NCBI GenBank assembly: GCA_016718805.1 | Contig: JADKCP010000004.1 | Location: 1-64,000, forward strand | Source: Bacteroidota bacterium | GTDB lineage: Bacteria; Bacteroidota; Bacteroidia; UBA4408 | Reading direction: 5' to 3' | DNA: 64,000 bases | In this document: positions 9,681 through 18,493 of the stretch, in pieces | How the letters are laid out: the number at the start of each line of letters is the position of its first letter | Position numbering within the stretch: the first letter of the stretch is position 1 | The notes under the pieces: model-generated | What the model was told of the DNA's origin: nothing | Database searches by the model: none | The model's input: the letters and a program-made list of their open reading frames with translations, nothing else | Program-made: the position numbers and the translations under genes

Positions 9681-11120
9681 TTAGGTAGTTTTCTTACTCA
9701 AAAAATACACCGGAATACCGATTAATACTATCACTAAACCTAAACCTGTATTTCGAGTATCATAAATCATAAGATCGATACAAATTGCCAGTGTAATTAG
9801 TATATATAAAATTGGAACTACCGGATAACCCCAGGCTTTATATGGTCTAGGAGTATTGGGTTCACGCTTACGCAGAATAAAAATTCCAGCAATGGTGAGT
9901 ATGTAAAATAACAAAGAAGCAAAAGTAGAATAGGTAAGTAAATCGCTGTATTTGCCAGACAAACACAAAACACAAGCCCAGCAACATTGCACTACTAATG
10001 CAAAAGCAGGAACTTGATTTTTGTTGAGTTGTTGCGCTTTCTTAAAAAACAAACCATCTTTACTCATGGCATAAAACAAACGTGCACCGGCCAATATGAT
10101 TCCATTGTTACAACCAAATGTAGAAACCATAATTAAGGCAGCCATCAAGAAAGCTGCACTGTTTCCGAAAATTATTGAAGCTGCTGCAGTACCCACTCGG
10201 TCGTTGCTGGCAAACTGAATACCTTGCGAAAACACATCTGTGGCAACAGGATTGCCATGCAATGGTAGTAATGCTAAATAAGCTAGATTAGCCAATATAT
10301 AAACGACGGTGACCAAAAGAGTTCCTAAAAATAAAGAACGTGGAATATTTTTTTGTGGTTCTTTAATTTCACCGGCAATAAACGTGACATTGTTCCAGGC
10401 ATCGCTGCTAAATAGTGAATTAATAAGTGTTGCTCCCATTGCTCCTAACAGTGCAAAGCCTGTTAATGGTACAATTGTTAATGTGCCATTTTCGAAAGTA
10501 GTTTTTGAAGCAGACCACATATTGGTAAAATTTTGTGCAAGCGTATCCGATTTGAATCCCCAGGCTAATCCTAAAACGATTAAGGCAAAAAGGGCAATTA
10601 ATTTTGCCGAAGTAAATACCAACTGAACTATTCGACCACTTTGTATTCCTTGTGCATTTACAAAGGTCAAAAATACTATTAAAGCCATTGCCAATACTTG
10701 GGCATAGGTTATTTTAAAACTCCCGGATAGTACTAAAAAATCGCTATTTAAACCGGGAAAAAAAACAGAAGTATACTTGGCAAATGCGACAGCTACAGCA
10801 GCAATAACACCGGTTTGAATGACTGTAAATACCGTCCAACCGTACAAAAATGAAATTAGTTTTCCATAGGCACGTTGTATATACACATATTGTCCACCTG
10901 CATTGGGCATCATTCCGGCAAGTTCGCCATAACTCAATGCTGCGGTAATGGTAATAAATCCGGTAAGTACCCAAAGTAAAATTAGGTAACCCGACGAACC
11001 AATATCGCGTGCCATAAAAGTGCTCACAATAAAAATTCCGCTTCCAATCATTGAACCTGCTACGATGCTGGTTGCATCTAATAATCCAAGGCTTCGCTTA
11101 AGCTCCTTTTCTTCGGCCAT
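9681..11120 (-). CDS. APC superfamily amino acid permease (LAT/SteT-like)
   Basis: The 479-residue protein has about 12 hydrophobic segments and opens with the APC signature 'SLGLLDATSIVAGSMIGSGIFIV', the unwound TM1 region that binds the amino acid backbone. It lies ten bases downstream of murB on the same strand, so it is probably co-transcribed with it. Substrate specificity cannot be decided. It differs clearly from the second permease at 32.9 kb, which has the longer cationic-transporter-like layout. Confidence 0.9.
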   Translation of the reverse strand: MAEEKELKRSLGLLDATSIVAGSMIGSGIFIVSTFMARDIGSSGYLILLWVLTGFITITAALSYGELAGMMPNAGGQYVYIQRAYGKLISFLYGWTVFTVIQTGVIAAVAVAFAKYTSVFFPGLNSDFLVLSGSFKITYAQVLAMALIVFLTFVNAQGIQSGRIVQLVFTSAKLIALFALIVLGLAWGFKSDTLAQNFTNMWSASKTTFENGTLTIVPLTGFALLGAMGATLINSLFSSDAWNNVTFIAGEIKEPQKNIPRSLFLGTLLVTVVYILANLAYLALLPLHGNPVATDVFSQGIQFASNDRVGTAAASIIFGNSAAFLMAALIMVSTFGCNNGIILAGARLFYAMSKDGLFFKKAQQLNKNQVPAFALVVQCCWACVLCLSGKYSDLLTYSTFASLLFYILTIAGIFILRKREPNTPRPYKAWGYPVVPILYILITLAICIDLMIYDTRNTGLGLVIVLIGIPVYFLSKKTT

Positions 11121-11130
11121 TTGCTTTAAG

Positions 11131-12147
11131 TTAAATGATGTTTACTTCTCGTTCGAGTTCAACCTCAAACTTGGCTTTTACTGAATCAAGAATCTGTTGT
11201 GATAAGTCAAATATTTCCCTTCCGCTAGCTTCTTTATAATTTACAAGTACTAAAGCTTGGTTTTTATGAACTCCTGCATCGCCCAAACGATAACCTTTCC
11301 AGCCACATTGTTCAATTAACCAACCTGCTGCCAATTTAGTTTCAGTAGCTGAATTTTTATACCCAACTATTTCAGGAAATACACCTTTCAACTGTTCAAA
11401 TTTATTGCTTGATACAACAGGATTCTTAAAGAAACTTCCTGCATTACCTATTTCGATAGGATTGGGTAATTTGCTACTTCGAATGTTACACACAGCTTTG
11501 CTGATGGCTGCAATAGAAATTTCAGTTACACCCATGGCTTCCATTTCTTTTTCAATTGCGCCATAAGAAGTGTTGAACTTTGGATGTTTGTTTAGTTTAA
11601 ATGTTACTGAAACTATAATGAATTGATTCTTGTATTTGCGTTTAAAAACACTCTCTCGGTAACCAAATTCACATTCAGTTGCAGAAAATATTTTAGTTGC
11701 TCCATCTGTCAATGAAATGGCTTCTAGTTCGTGAAATACATCTTTAATTTCTACTCCATAAGCGCCGATGTTTTGCATAGGACTTGCACCAACACAGCCA
11801 GGAATAAGCGATAAATTTTCGACTCCGGCATAATTATGCTGTATACAATGCAGTACAAAATTATGCCATATCTCTCCTGCTTGTGCTTTTACGAAAACAT
11901 GTTCTGGAGTTTCTTTAACCAATGAAATTCCCTTCAACTTATTTTTAAGTACAATGCCATCAAAGTTCTTTGTAAACAACAAATTACTTCCACCACCAAG
12001 TATTAAGTGCGGTACAGTACTCCACTTTTTAGTATGAACGAATTCTTCAATGTCGGCACTGGACAACAGTTCCAAATAATAGCGGGCAGAAGCTTCAATT
12101 CCAAAGGTATTGGAGGTTTTTAGCGAATAATTTTCAAGTAAAGTCAT
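11131..12147 (-). CDS. murB: UDP-N-acetylenolpyruvoylglucosamine reductase
   Basis: MurB reduces UDP-GlcNAc-enolpyruvate to UDP-MurNAc with NADPH and FAD in peptidoglycan precursor synthesis. From the ATG at 12147 (MTLLENYSLKTSNTFG) the protein is 338 residues, the length of E. coli-type (type I) MurB. The FAD-binding 'LGGGSNLL', 'GCVGASPMQNIGAYG', 'YRESVFK', the catalytic-serine segment 'NAGSFFKNP' and the C-terminal 'GWKGYRLGDAGVH' are present. An in-frame ATG four codons upstream (12159) is possible but less typical. The gene is divergent from the glycosyltransferase at 12240. Confidence 0.96.
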   Translation of the reverse strand: MTLLENYSLKTSNTFGIEASARYYLELLSSADIEEFVHTKKWSTVPHLILGGGSNLLFTKNFDGIVLKNKLKGISLVKETPEHVFVKAQAGEIWHNFVLHCIQHNYAGVENLSLIPGCVGASPMQNIGAYGVEIKDVFHELEAISLTDGATKIFSATECEFGYRESVFKRKYKNQFIIVSVTFKLNKHPKFNTSYGAIEKEMEAMGVTEISIAAISKAVCNIRSSKLPNPIEIGNAGSFFKNPVVSSNKFEQLKGVFPEIVGYKNSATETKLAAGWLIEQCGWKGYRLGDAGVHKNQALVLVNYKEASGREIFDLSQQILDSVKAKFEVELEREVNII

Positions 12148-12239
12148 AGAAGCGCACAAGTTGCTTTGGACAAATTTAGAATTAAAATTGATTCAGAATC
12201 CTTCTTAATTTTTGTAAATTCGTAGGCAGTAAAAGGGCT

Positions 12240-13370
12240 ATGAAGAAAGCAATAGTATCGGTAATTAACGACCTTGCAACTGACCAAAGGGTGCATAAAA
12301 CCTGCATGTGCTTACACCAACTTGGTTTTGAGGTAATGTTAGTTGGACGCAGGTTAAGAGACAGCATGGAAGTAAATGACCGTCCTTACAAAACGCACCG
12401 TATGAAATTATTTTTCACAAAAGGAGTTTTCTTTTACCTGGAATTTCAAGTGCGTTTGTTTTTGTTCTTAGTGTTTAAAAAAACACACTTATTAGTAGCA
12501 AATGATTTAGATACCTTGCTACCAAACTATGCAATTTCAAAAATCAAAAAAGCAAATTTAGTGTATGATACGCATGAATATTTTTGCTACGTGCCCGAAT
12601 TGATGCACCGACCTTTGAAGCAAAAAACTTGGTTAACACTTGAGAAATGGCTTTTTCCAAAGCTCAGTACCATTATTACGGTGAATGATTCAATTGCAGA
12701 GAACTATCAAAAAGAATATGGAAAAAAACTGCATGTAATAAAAAACGTACCAGCTAAAAGCAATTTTAGTTTGCAAAATAATCCTGCTAAAACAAAGGAA
12801 GAATTAGGGTTGCCCGGTGATAAAAAAATTGTGATTCTGCAAGGAGCCGGAATTAATGTAAACCGCGGTGCAGAGGAAGCAATAGAAGCGATGCAATATG
12901 TTAGCAATGCCGTATTTTTAATTGTTGGAAGTGGGGATGTGTTAGAAGATTTAAAGTTAAAGGTATTGTTGTTAAAACTTGAAAATAAAGTATTCTTCAT
13001 TAAAAAACTACCTTTTAAAGAAATGCTGGAGTACACGCGTGTGGCCGATATCGGTATATCTCTCGACAAAGGCAATAGCTTAAATTATTACTATAGTTTA
13101 CCCAATAAACTATTTGATTATTTCCATTCGGGCATTGCAGTATTAGCATCGTCCTTGGTAGAAATAAAAAAAATAATGGATGAATTTTCTCCGGGAACAA
13201 TGATTGATTCGCATGACCCAAAGCACATTGCCGAAAAAATAAATTTTATGGTTTCGAATGATCAGAAGATGAAAGAATGGAAAGCAAATGCTAAACTTGC
13301 AGCCGAAAAATATTGTTGGGAAAACGAAGAAGCAAAACTGATTGAAATATACCGCCCCTTTGCAAACTAA
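12240..13370 (+). CDS. Glycosyltransferase, GT4-like (GT-B fold)
   Basis: The 376-residue protein resembles group 1/GT4 transferases. The N-terminal acceptor domain starts 'MKKAIVSVINDLATDQRVHK', and the C-terminal nucleotide-sugar domain has 'GAGINVNRGAEEAIEAMQYV' and 'LPNKLFDYFHSGIAVLAS', matching the family's NKxFEY-like motif. The likely role is adding a sugar to a surface polysaccharide or lipid-linked glycan; acceptor and donor are unknown. The next gene, also a transferase, starts inside its last 29 bases, so the two are a coupled pair. Confidence 0.88.
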   Translation: MKKAIVSVINDLATDQRVHKTCMCLHQLGFEVMLVGRRLRDSMEVNDRPYKTHRMKLFFTKGVFFYLEFQVRLFLFLVFKKTHLLVANDLDTLLPNYAISKIKKANLVYDTHEYFCYVPELMHRPLKQKTWLTLEKWLFPKLSTIITVNDSIAENYQKEYGKKLHVIKNVPAKSNFSLQNNPAKTKEELGLPGDKKIVILQGAGINVNRGAEEAIEAMQYVSNAVFLIVGSGDVLEDLKLKVLLLKLENKVFFIKKLPFKEMLEYTRVADIGISLDKGNSLNYYYSLPNKLFDYFHSGIAVLASSLVEIKKIMDEFSPGTMIDSHDPKHIAEKINFMVSNDQKMKEWKANAKLAAEKYCWENEEAKLIEIYRPFAN

Positions 13371-14493
13371 AGAGCTCCATGTTGTATCTTTTAATGTTCC
13401 CTTTCCGGCCAACTACGGCGGGGTAATAGATGTATATTACAAACTTTTCCAATTGCATCAACTTGGCGTAAAAATACATTTACATTGCTTTGAATATGGT
13501 AGAGAAATAGCACCACAACTGAATACTTTATGCGAAAGTGTAAATTACTACCCACGAAAAAAAGGGTTGCTGTACTTATTCCACTATTTGCCTTATATAG
13601 TGATTACACGTAAATCGGAAGCGCTTGTGCAACGCTTGATGAAGGATAATTTTCCGATACTATTAGAAGGTTTACATAGTTGTTATTTATTAGACGATGA
13701 GCGACTTTCAGCTCGATTTAAAATTTTTCGAGAGAGCAATATTGAACACGAATATTATTTTCATCTTTATAAAAGTGAATCAAAGTTTTGGCAAAAAGTA
13801 TTTTACCGAATCGAAAGCTGGAAATTAAAGAAGTATGAAAAAATTGTTGCGAAATCACAATTGATGCTGGTGGTTTCACAAAACGACACGCGTTACTTTC
13901 AACAACAATTTCCTAAAAACAAGGTAATTTATTTACCAAGTTTCCATCCTAATAGTTCAGTTGTTACTAAGCCCGGAAAAGGTGAATACGTGTTGTATCA
14001 TGGAAATTTGGCCGTATCTGAAAATTACCTGGCTGCTCGTTATATACTTACTGAAATTGCAAGTAAATGTGCACATCAATTTATTATTGCAGGTTTAAAT
14101 CCACCACACGAGCTTGTTAAATTAGCGCAGTCTTATTCAAATGTTTCACTTATTGCAAATCCTGATGATGTGGAAATGGAGAAATTACTTCGGAATGCAC
14201 AAGTTAATTTGCTACTCACTTTTCAGGAAACTGGCTTAAAACTGAAACTGTTAAATGTGTTATATGGTGGAAGATTTTGTTTGGTAAATTCGGCCATGCT
14301 TGCAGGTACCGGATTAGATGAATTGTGTGTAATAGCTAATAGTCCGCAAGATATTATTAAGAACCTGAATGAATTGGTTGAAAAGGAGTTTACTACAAAC
14401 GCTATTGAACGTAGAAAAATAAGTTTAGCTAAATCCTATTCGAATCAAGCAAATGCAGAGAAGTTGATTGCTGAAGTTTTTACTTCAAACTAA
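13342..14493 (+). CDS. Glycosyltransferase, group 1-like
   Basis: This 383-residue protein shares the GT-B layout: 'VVSFNVPFPANYGGVIDVYYK' near the N-terminus, a nucleotide-binding core with 'GNLAVSENYLAARYIL' and 'LLLTFQETGLKLKLLNVLYGG'. The conserved lysine-rich 'GLKLKLL' segment is where the donor-binding helix is expected. The ATG at 13342 overlaps the upstream transferase by 29 bases. The stop codon (14491-14493) directly touches the stop of the convergent ftsE. Probably a partner of the preceding enzyme in the same glycan pathway. Confidence 0.85.
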   Translation: MKYTAPLQTKELHVVSFNVPFPANYGGVIDVYYKLFQLHQLGVKIHLHCFEYGREIAPQLNTLCESVNYYPRKKGLLYLFHYLPYIVITRKSEALVQRLMKDNFPILLEGLHSCYLLDDERLSARFKIFRESNIEHEYYFHLYKSESKFWQKVFYRIESWKLKKYEKIVAKSQLMLVVSQNDTRYFQQQFPKNKVIYLPSFHPNSSVVTKPGKGEYVLYHGNLAVSENYLAARYILTEIASKCAHQFIIAGLNPPHELVKLAQSYSNVSLIANPDDVEMEKLLRNAQVNLLLTFQETGLKLKLLNVLYGGRFCLVNSAMLAGTGLDELCVIANSPQDIIKNLNELVEKEFTTNAIERRKISLAKSYSNQANAEKLIAEVFTSN

Positions 14494-15180
14494 TTAGGCA
14501 AAAGTTGGATTTGAATCGAGCACCCTTCCTGCTTCACATTTTATGGTACGTGATGGAAACTTTGTAAACAACGAATAATCGTGAGTCGCCATTACAATAG
14601 CCCTGCCTGTTTTACAAATTTCAAACAGTAAACTCATAATCTCTTCAGAAGTTTTTGGATCCAGATTTCCGGTGGGCTCATCTGCTAAAATTATTTCGGG
14701 ATCGTTAATTAATGCACGAGCAATGGAAACACGCTGTTGCTCTCCTCCGGAAAGTTCGTGTGGCATTTTAAACCCCTTGGTACCTAAACCAACTTTAGCT
14801 AAAACTTCCTGACAACGCTCTTGCATTTTGGTTTTGTCTTCCCAACCGGTAGCACGCATTACAAACAATAGGTTTTCGTTAATACTCCTATCGCTCAAAA
14901 GTTGAAAATCCTGAAAAACGATTCCCAATTTTCTTCTTAAAAAAGGAACCTCCTTATTTTTTAAAGCAACCAAATCAAATCCGGCCACTTTTCCATGACC
15001 TTCTTTAAGATGTAACTCACCGTATAAAATTTTAAGCAGACTACTTTTTCCACTTCCGGTTTCACCTATCAAATACACAAATTCGCCTTTATTAATTTCA
15101 ATGTTTACATCAGTCAACACTAGGTTTGATTGCTGATACACAGAAACATTTTTAATTTCAATAATGGTATCCATTCCCAT
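14494..15180 (-). CDS. ftsE: Cell-division ABC ATPase FtsE
   Basis: FtsE is the ATPase of the FtsEX complex, which links the divisome to peptidoglycan hydrolysis. All ABC motifs are intact: Walker A GETGSGKSS, signature LSGGEQQRVSIARAL, Walker B EIILADEPTGNLDP and the H-loop 'ATHDY'. At 228 residues it has the family length, and 'KEVPFLRRKLGIVFQDFQLL' is typical of FtsE. No ftsX is adjacent. An alternative ATG two codons in (15174) is also possible. LolD-like transporters are the main alternative, but FtsE fits better. Confidence 0.88.
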   Translation of the reverse strand: MGMDTIIEIKNVSVYQQSNLVLTDVNIEINKGEFVYLIGETGSGKSSLLKILYGELHLKEGHGKVAGFDLVALKNKEVPFLRRKLGIVFQDFQLLSDRSINENLLFVMRATGWEDKTKMQERCQEVLAKVGLGTKGFKMPHELSGGEQQRVSIARALINDPEIILADEPTGNLDPKTSEEIMSLLFEICKTGRAIVMATHDYSLFTKFPSRTIKCEAGRVLDSNPTFA

Positions 15181-15236
15181 AGCAATTCATAAAAAATTTG
15201 GATAAAGGTATTAAATGTTTGTGTGTAGTTTTACTA

Positions 15237-16124
15237 CTATTTATTTTTGTTTGAAGTAAGCGAAAAAACGCGTGAAATATTGAACCCGAAATGAACATCA
15301 CCTTTGTTCCATTTCCCGTCGGTTTCAGTAATTAATATGCGCTCGTTCATTCCCAATGCATTGGTAAAATGAAGCTGAAAAACATGTCCTCCGGTTTCAA
15401 TATCAAATCCTATAGCAAGCGGTTGTTGCACATTTAACAATTGCTGATTCGGAAGTTGATAAATATAATCGATGGTAATAGCTAGTCTACGAGTTAACTT
15501 TATGCGTGCTCCTGTTCCTATTGCTAAAATATCGTGTTTTTCACTGCTTGTTTTTACGATGTTTCGATGCACATGGGTGGGTGAAATTTGCAATGAAAAA
15601 CTCTCCGAAAATTTACGGCCAATGATAAGTTCGTTGTAATACCCTAAACGAGAAGTATAATAATTTTTACGCTCGGGATATTCCCATTTCAAAAAACTAT
15701 TTGTAATTCCGCTTACCAAAATCATTGAAAATGGAATTGATTTTTTACCTGTTGATTGCCAAAGTAAGCGATATTTCATAAAGGCATCGGCTTCCTTTTT
15801 ATAGCTGCTGCGTCCTATACCAATCATAAAACGTGGACTAATGCCATAATCCAGCCCTAAGCGAACCCTAGCCTGATCAATTCCAAAAGCTTCATAAGCA
15901 CCTCCGTTTATGGCACCAAAACGATGTAGGATCCGCACATCTAGTACCCCTTTGCCTATAAATTCGAGTGAATGACTGTTTATTACTCGGGTAGATTTAA
16001 AAGCATTTTTCACAAATTCCTTTGTTGGAGCCTCTTCTTCCAGAAGGTCCATCATGTCTTGTGAAAATGCAGTTTGAAAAAATACAGTAAGAAAAAAAGC
16101 AAGAATATTATGTTTGTATTTCAT
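15237..16124 (-). CDS. DUF5777 outer-membrane beta-barrel protein
   Basis: The 295-residue protein has a signal peptide (about 1-21) followed by alternating amphipathic strands such as 'SLEFIGKGVLDVRILHRFG', 'ARVRLGLDYGISPRFMIGIG' and 'LAITIDYIYQL'. These are typical of the DUF5777 family of predicted outer-membrane barrels in Bacteroidota. It is the last gene of a four-gene operon, ten bases after the small c-type cytochrome lipoprotein. Its function is not established. The constant association with cytochromes suggests a redox or electron-transfer role at the outer membrane, which is inference. Confidence 0.8.
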   Translation of the reverse strand: MKYKHNILAFFLTVFFQTAFSQDMMDLLEEEAPTKEFVKNAFKSTRVINSHSLEFIGKGVLDVRILHRFGAINGGAYEAFGIDQARVRLGLDYGISPRFMIGIGRSSYKKEADAFMKYRLLWQSTGKKSIPFSMILVSGITNSFLKWEYPERKNYYTSRLGYYNELIIGRKFSESFSLQISPTHVHRNIVKTSSEKHDILAIGTGARIKLTRRLAITIDYIYQLPNQQLLNVQQPLAIGFDIETGGHVFQLHFTNALGMNERILITETDGKWNKGDVHFGFNISRVFSLTSNKNK

Positions 16125-16134
16125 GGTTGACTTG

Positions 16135-16497
16135 TTAATTATTTAAGGCTCCTGATGCAATCCATTTGTCTATCGACTCTAGCGAACAGCTTGATATTGG
16201 TCCTGAAGGAGGCATTGATTTTTCGGTAATTGCACGTACTTTAACTCGTTCGATACTCGCTTTTAAATTTGTGTATGATGATAAGTCTGGTGATTGAGCA
16301 CCCGAGGTATGACAACCGGTAATTGCACATGAAGCAGCTATGAGGGGTTGAATGGTGGCACTATAAGTTGGAGTAGCAGTGTCGCAATTAGTGGTTGTTG
16401 TGGGATATAATTCAGACTCTACATCGTAATAACAGGCCGAAAAAAAAGTAATTATGAGCAGCAAAGCTATACTCCTATTTTGCAGTATATATTTCAT
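16135..16497 (-). CDS. Small monohaem c-type cytochrome lipoprotein (CX4CH)
   Basis: From the ATG at 16495-16497 the protein is 120 residues. It has a lipoprotein signal peptide ending FFSAC (Cys22), then acidic residues (YYDVESE) that could serve as a surface-export signal. The haem site is CAITGCH (Cys57, Cys62, His63), a CX4CH rather than CX2CH spacing, with a likely distal Met95 in 'SMPPSG'. The start overlaps the upstream cytochrome's stop by four bases (ATGA), indicating translational coupling. An in-frame ATG eight codons earlier would spoil the signal peptide. Confidence 0.85.
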   Translation of the reverse strand: MKYILQNRSIALLLIITFFSACYYDVESELYPTTTTNCDTATPTYSATIQPLIAASCAITGCHTSGAQSPDLSSYTNLKASIERVKVRAITEKSMPPSGPISSCSLESIDKWIASGALNN

Positions 16498-17243
16498 TGA
16501 GGGTAATTTAAATTTATCCAATTGTTAATGATGTCGATTTCACATGCCGGTAACTTTTGCCCTCCTTTTGGCATATTCGAATAGGGTGCTTGATGTTTGA
16601 TAGAACCTAGTAATGCTCCACTTTGTGCAGCAGCAACACAACTTGTATAGGTTTCCAAATTAATGCCATTGGGGGCATTCCCTGAATTATGGCAACCCTT
16701 GCACTTTAAATCAATAAATGGCTTCACTTTGGTGGTATAAGTTACATTAGAAGTATCGCAACTGTTGCAATAATTATTCTTAGCCCCTTGCGAAATCCAT
16801 TTTGATATCCAAGTTATTTGTTGAGCAGTTAGCGGAGTATTCCCTGGTGGCGGCATTATTTTATTAGGGTCGGTTGATTTTATTGTTTTCATAATATCTC
16901 CTTTCGCAGGATTTCCGGGAGTTATTTCACCGGAACTTAAAATACCTGTATAAGAATTAAACACAAAGCCTTCTTCGTGTGTAATAGGATCGTGACAACC
17001 GGCTTTTGCACAGTTTGAAGTAAAGAGCGGTAAAATGGTAGTTGAGAAATAAACTGAATCCGAATCACATGGTATTAAATTTTGATTCGGAGTTGGCAAT
17101 GTGGTCGAAGAAGTTGGTGTTAATTCCTCCATATTTAATGGATAATGTTTGCAACTTACAACTAACACAATGCAACAAAAAACTATAAAATATAGTAGGT
17201 TATTTGATGAACTTTTGTGCGATATTTTTTTATCTATTTTCAT
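16494..17243 (-). CDS. Dihaem c-type cytochrome lipoprotein (CX4CH plus CX2CH)
   Basis: The 249-residue protein has a membrane-targeting N-terminus ending in a lipobox-like VVSC (Cys31), then two cytochrome domains. The first has CAKAGCH (Cys78, Cys83, His84; CX4CH) and Met130 in 'KIMPPPG'. The second has a canonical CKGCH (Cys181, Cys184, His185) and Met224 in 'SNMPKGG'. Both domains end in the 'W(I)xxWI..GA/LN' helix common to the planctomycete-type cytochrome family. It sits five bases after a small lipoprotein gene and overlaps the monohaem gene by four bases. Probably passes electrons at the outer membrane, but partners are unknown. Confidence 0.85.
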   Translation of the reverse strand: MKIDKKISHKSSSNNLLYFIVFCCIVLVVSCKHYPLNMEELTPTSSTTLPTPNQNLIPCDSDSVYFSTTILPLFTSNCAKAGCHDPITHEEGFVFNSYTGILSSGEITPGNPAKGDIMKTIKSTDPNKIMPPPGNTPLTAQQITWISKWISQGAKNNYCNSCDTSNVTYTTKVKPFIDLKCKGCHNSGNAPNGINLETYTSCVAAAQSGALLGSIKHQAPYSNMPKGGQKLPACEIDIINNWINLNYPQ

Positions 17244-17248
17244 ATAGC

Positions 17249-17662
17249 TTACACTTTTTCAAAGGTTAAATAATCTGTGCCCCCATTGCCACCGCTAACA
17301 TCCTCGAGCTTTATGGTAGAAGAATTTTGTTCAACAACATGCCAGTCTTCACTCAAATCATCAAAAGGAGAACTTGTAAAATTGAGGTATAACTTGTCTT
17401 GGCTATCGTCGTTACCGCTCGACCAGGTGCCATTAACTAATGTACTTCCAGATGTAGCACTCACACTACCATTTGAATTAAAATGAAATACAAATCCTGA
17501 AAACTTAGCAGTTTCGTTTTTCGAATTATCTTCAAAGTAGGTGATTTTCCAATTGCCTTGCTCAATAAAAGCATTCGTAGTTGGTGTGATGGAAGTTGAA
17601 TTGTTAGAGCACGAAAAAAACAATAGAGACACTAGTAGTAATGAGGTTAGTAATTTTTTCAT
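17249..17662 (-). CDS. Lipocalin-like small lipoprotein
   Basis: This 137-residue protein has a signal peptide with lipobox LFFSC (Cys18) and a compact beta-rich domain. Segments such as 'QGNWKITYFEDNSKNE', 'FHFNSNGSVSATSGSTLVNGTW' and 'DEWHVVEQNSSTIKLEDVSG'-like text recall lipocalin-like domains of Bacteroidota lipoproteins. It is the first gene of the cytochrome/DUF5777 operon, five bases before the dihaem gene. Ligand and role are unknown. Confidence 0.75.
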   Translation of the reverse strand: MKKLLTSLLLVSLLFFSCSNNSTSITPTTNAFIEQGNWKITYFEDNSKNETAKFSGFVFHFNSNGSVSATSGSTLVNGTWSSGNDDSQDKLYLNFTSSPFDDLSEDWHVVEQNSSTIKLEDVSGGNGGTDYLTFEKV

Positions 17663-17847
17663 TGTATGAATGTTAGATGGATTAATAATTAATAATGCAC
17701 TTAATAGGTTCTAATTTTTAGAATTAGGCTTAGGTTAAATTTTTGTCAGAAGCATAATTGTGTATTTTACTTTCACTATAAAGTGTACAAAGCAAAAGTT
17801 CGGTATGCAATAAGCAACTGATAAAAACCGATTGAGTAAATTGCGAA

Positions 17848-18234
17848 TTAGCCTAAAAGTAATTGCGGAGGATGAAAAACCAATTTAAAGAAATTGGAAT
17901 AGTAGGATGATTCGTCAGTTATAAAGTGTTCTGATTTTAGTTCAAAAAAAGGAACATTCGCTAGAGCAGTTGAATAAGCTGGAACGACAAGCGGAGCTAA
18001 AGGAGCATTCTCGCCTGACTTAAAAGGCAATTCCATATCTCTGCTGTTATCTGCAGTATTGTTATCGTCGGTTACATAATGCATTTTTAAAAAATCAATA
18101 AAACCAATTTGACTATCCAATTTCTTTGATTCTTCAAAATGCACCAGCAATACTTTTAGTTTCACCAACTCATGGAGATTCATTACTGTAAAACAGTAAA
18201 CTAATAGTAAGGTGGTTATACCAATTCGTTTCAA
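17848..18234 (-). CDS. Conserved hypothetical protein, exported or membrane-anchored
   Basis: The 128-residue protein has a short hydrophobic N-terminus (about 4-20) with charged flanks, then an acidic stretch 'DDNNTADNSRDMELPFKSGE' and a C-terminus ending 'FKLVFHPPQLLLG'. The 'DMELPFK' and 'FHPPQ' segments recall small uncharacterised Bacteroidota proteins, but I cannot name the family. It is transcribed away from carA and lies upstream of, and in line with, the cytochrome operon (186-base gap). Confidence 0.6.
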   Translation of the reverse strand: MKRIGITTLLLVYCFTVMNLHELVKLKVLLVHFEESKKLDSQIGFIDFLKMHYVTDDNNTADNSRDMELPFKSGENAPLAPLVVPAYSTALANVPFFELKSEHFITDESSYYSNFFKLVFHPPQLLLG

Positions 18235-18433
18235 AATTCGATGATGATTTTTTGTAGGAACTAAAAGTACTTCAAAAATAATGAAGCTACACTTAAAATT
18301 AGCCGAATGGGAAGAATAGTGAGTTGAATAAAATAGAAACTTTGAAATAAAAATTGCCCTTCGATTTAGTACACTAAGAAACTATTTTAACCTTTACTAT
18401 AGAAGTAACTAAAGCTAAAAACATTTATAAAAA

Positions 18434-18493
18434 CCGGGGAGTACAAAATGAAGATAAAATGTTAACAAATGAGTCTTCAACATTTTGTACCGG
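18434..18493. promoter_or_regulatory. Large imperfect inverted repeat overlapping the carA -33 region
   Basis: GTACAAAATG (18441-18450) and CATTTTGTAC (18481-18490) are perfect 10-base inverted arms. They are extended by AAGA/TCTT and by CCGG (18434-18437)/CCGG (18490-18493) with small offsets. Near the centre is TGTTAACA (18460-18467), itself a palindrome. The right arm covers the promoter's -33 TTG (18485-18487). No gene ends here, so this is not a terminator; an operator or looping site for a repressor of carA is the best reading. Confidence 0.55.
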
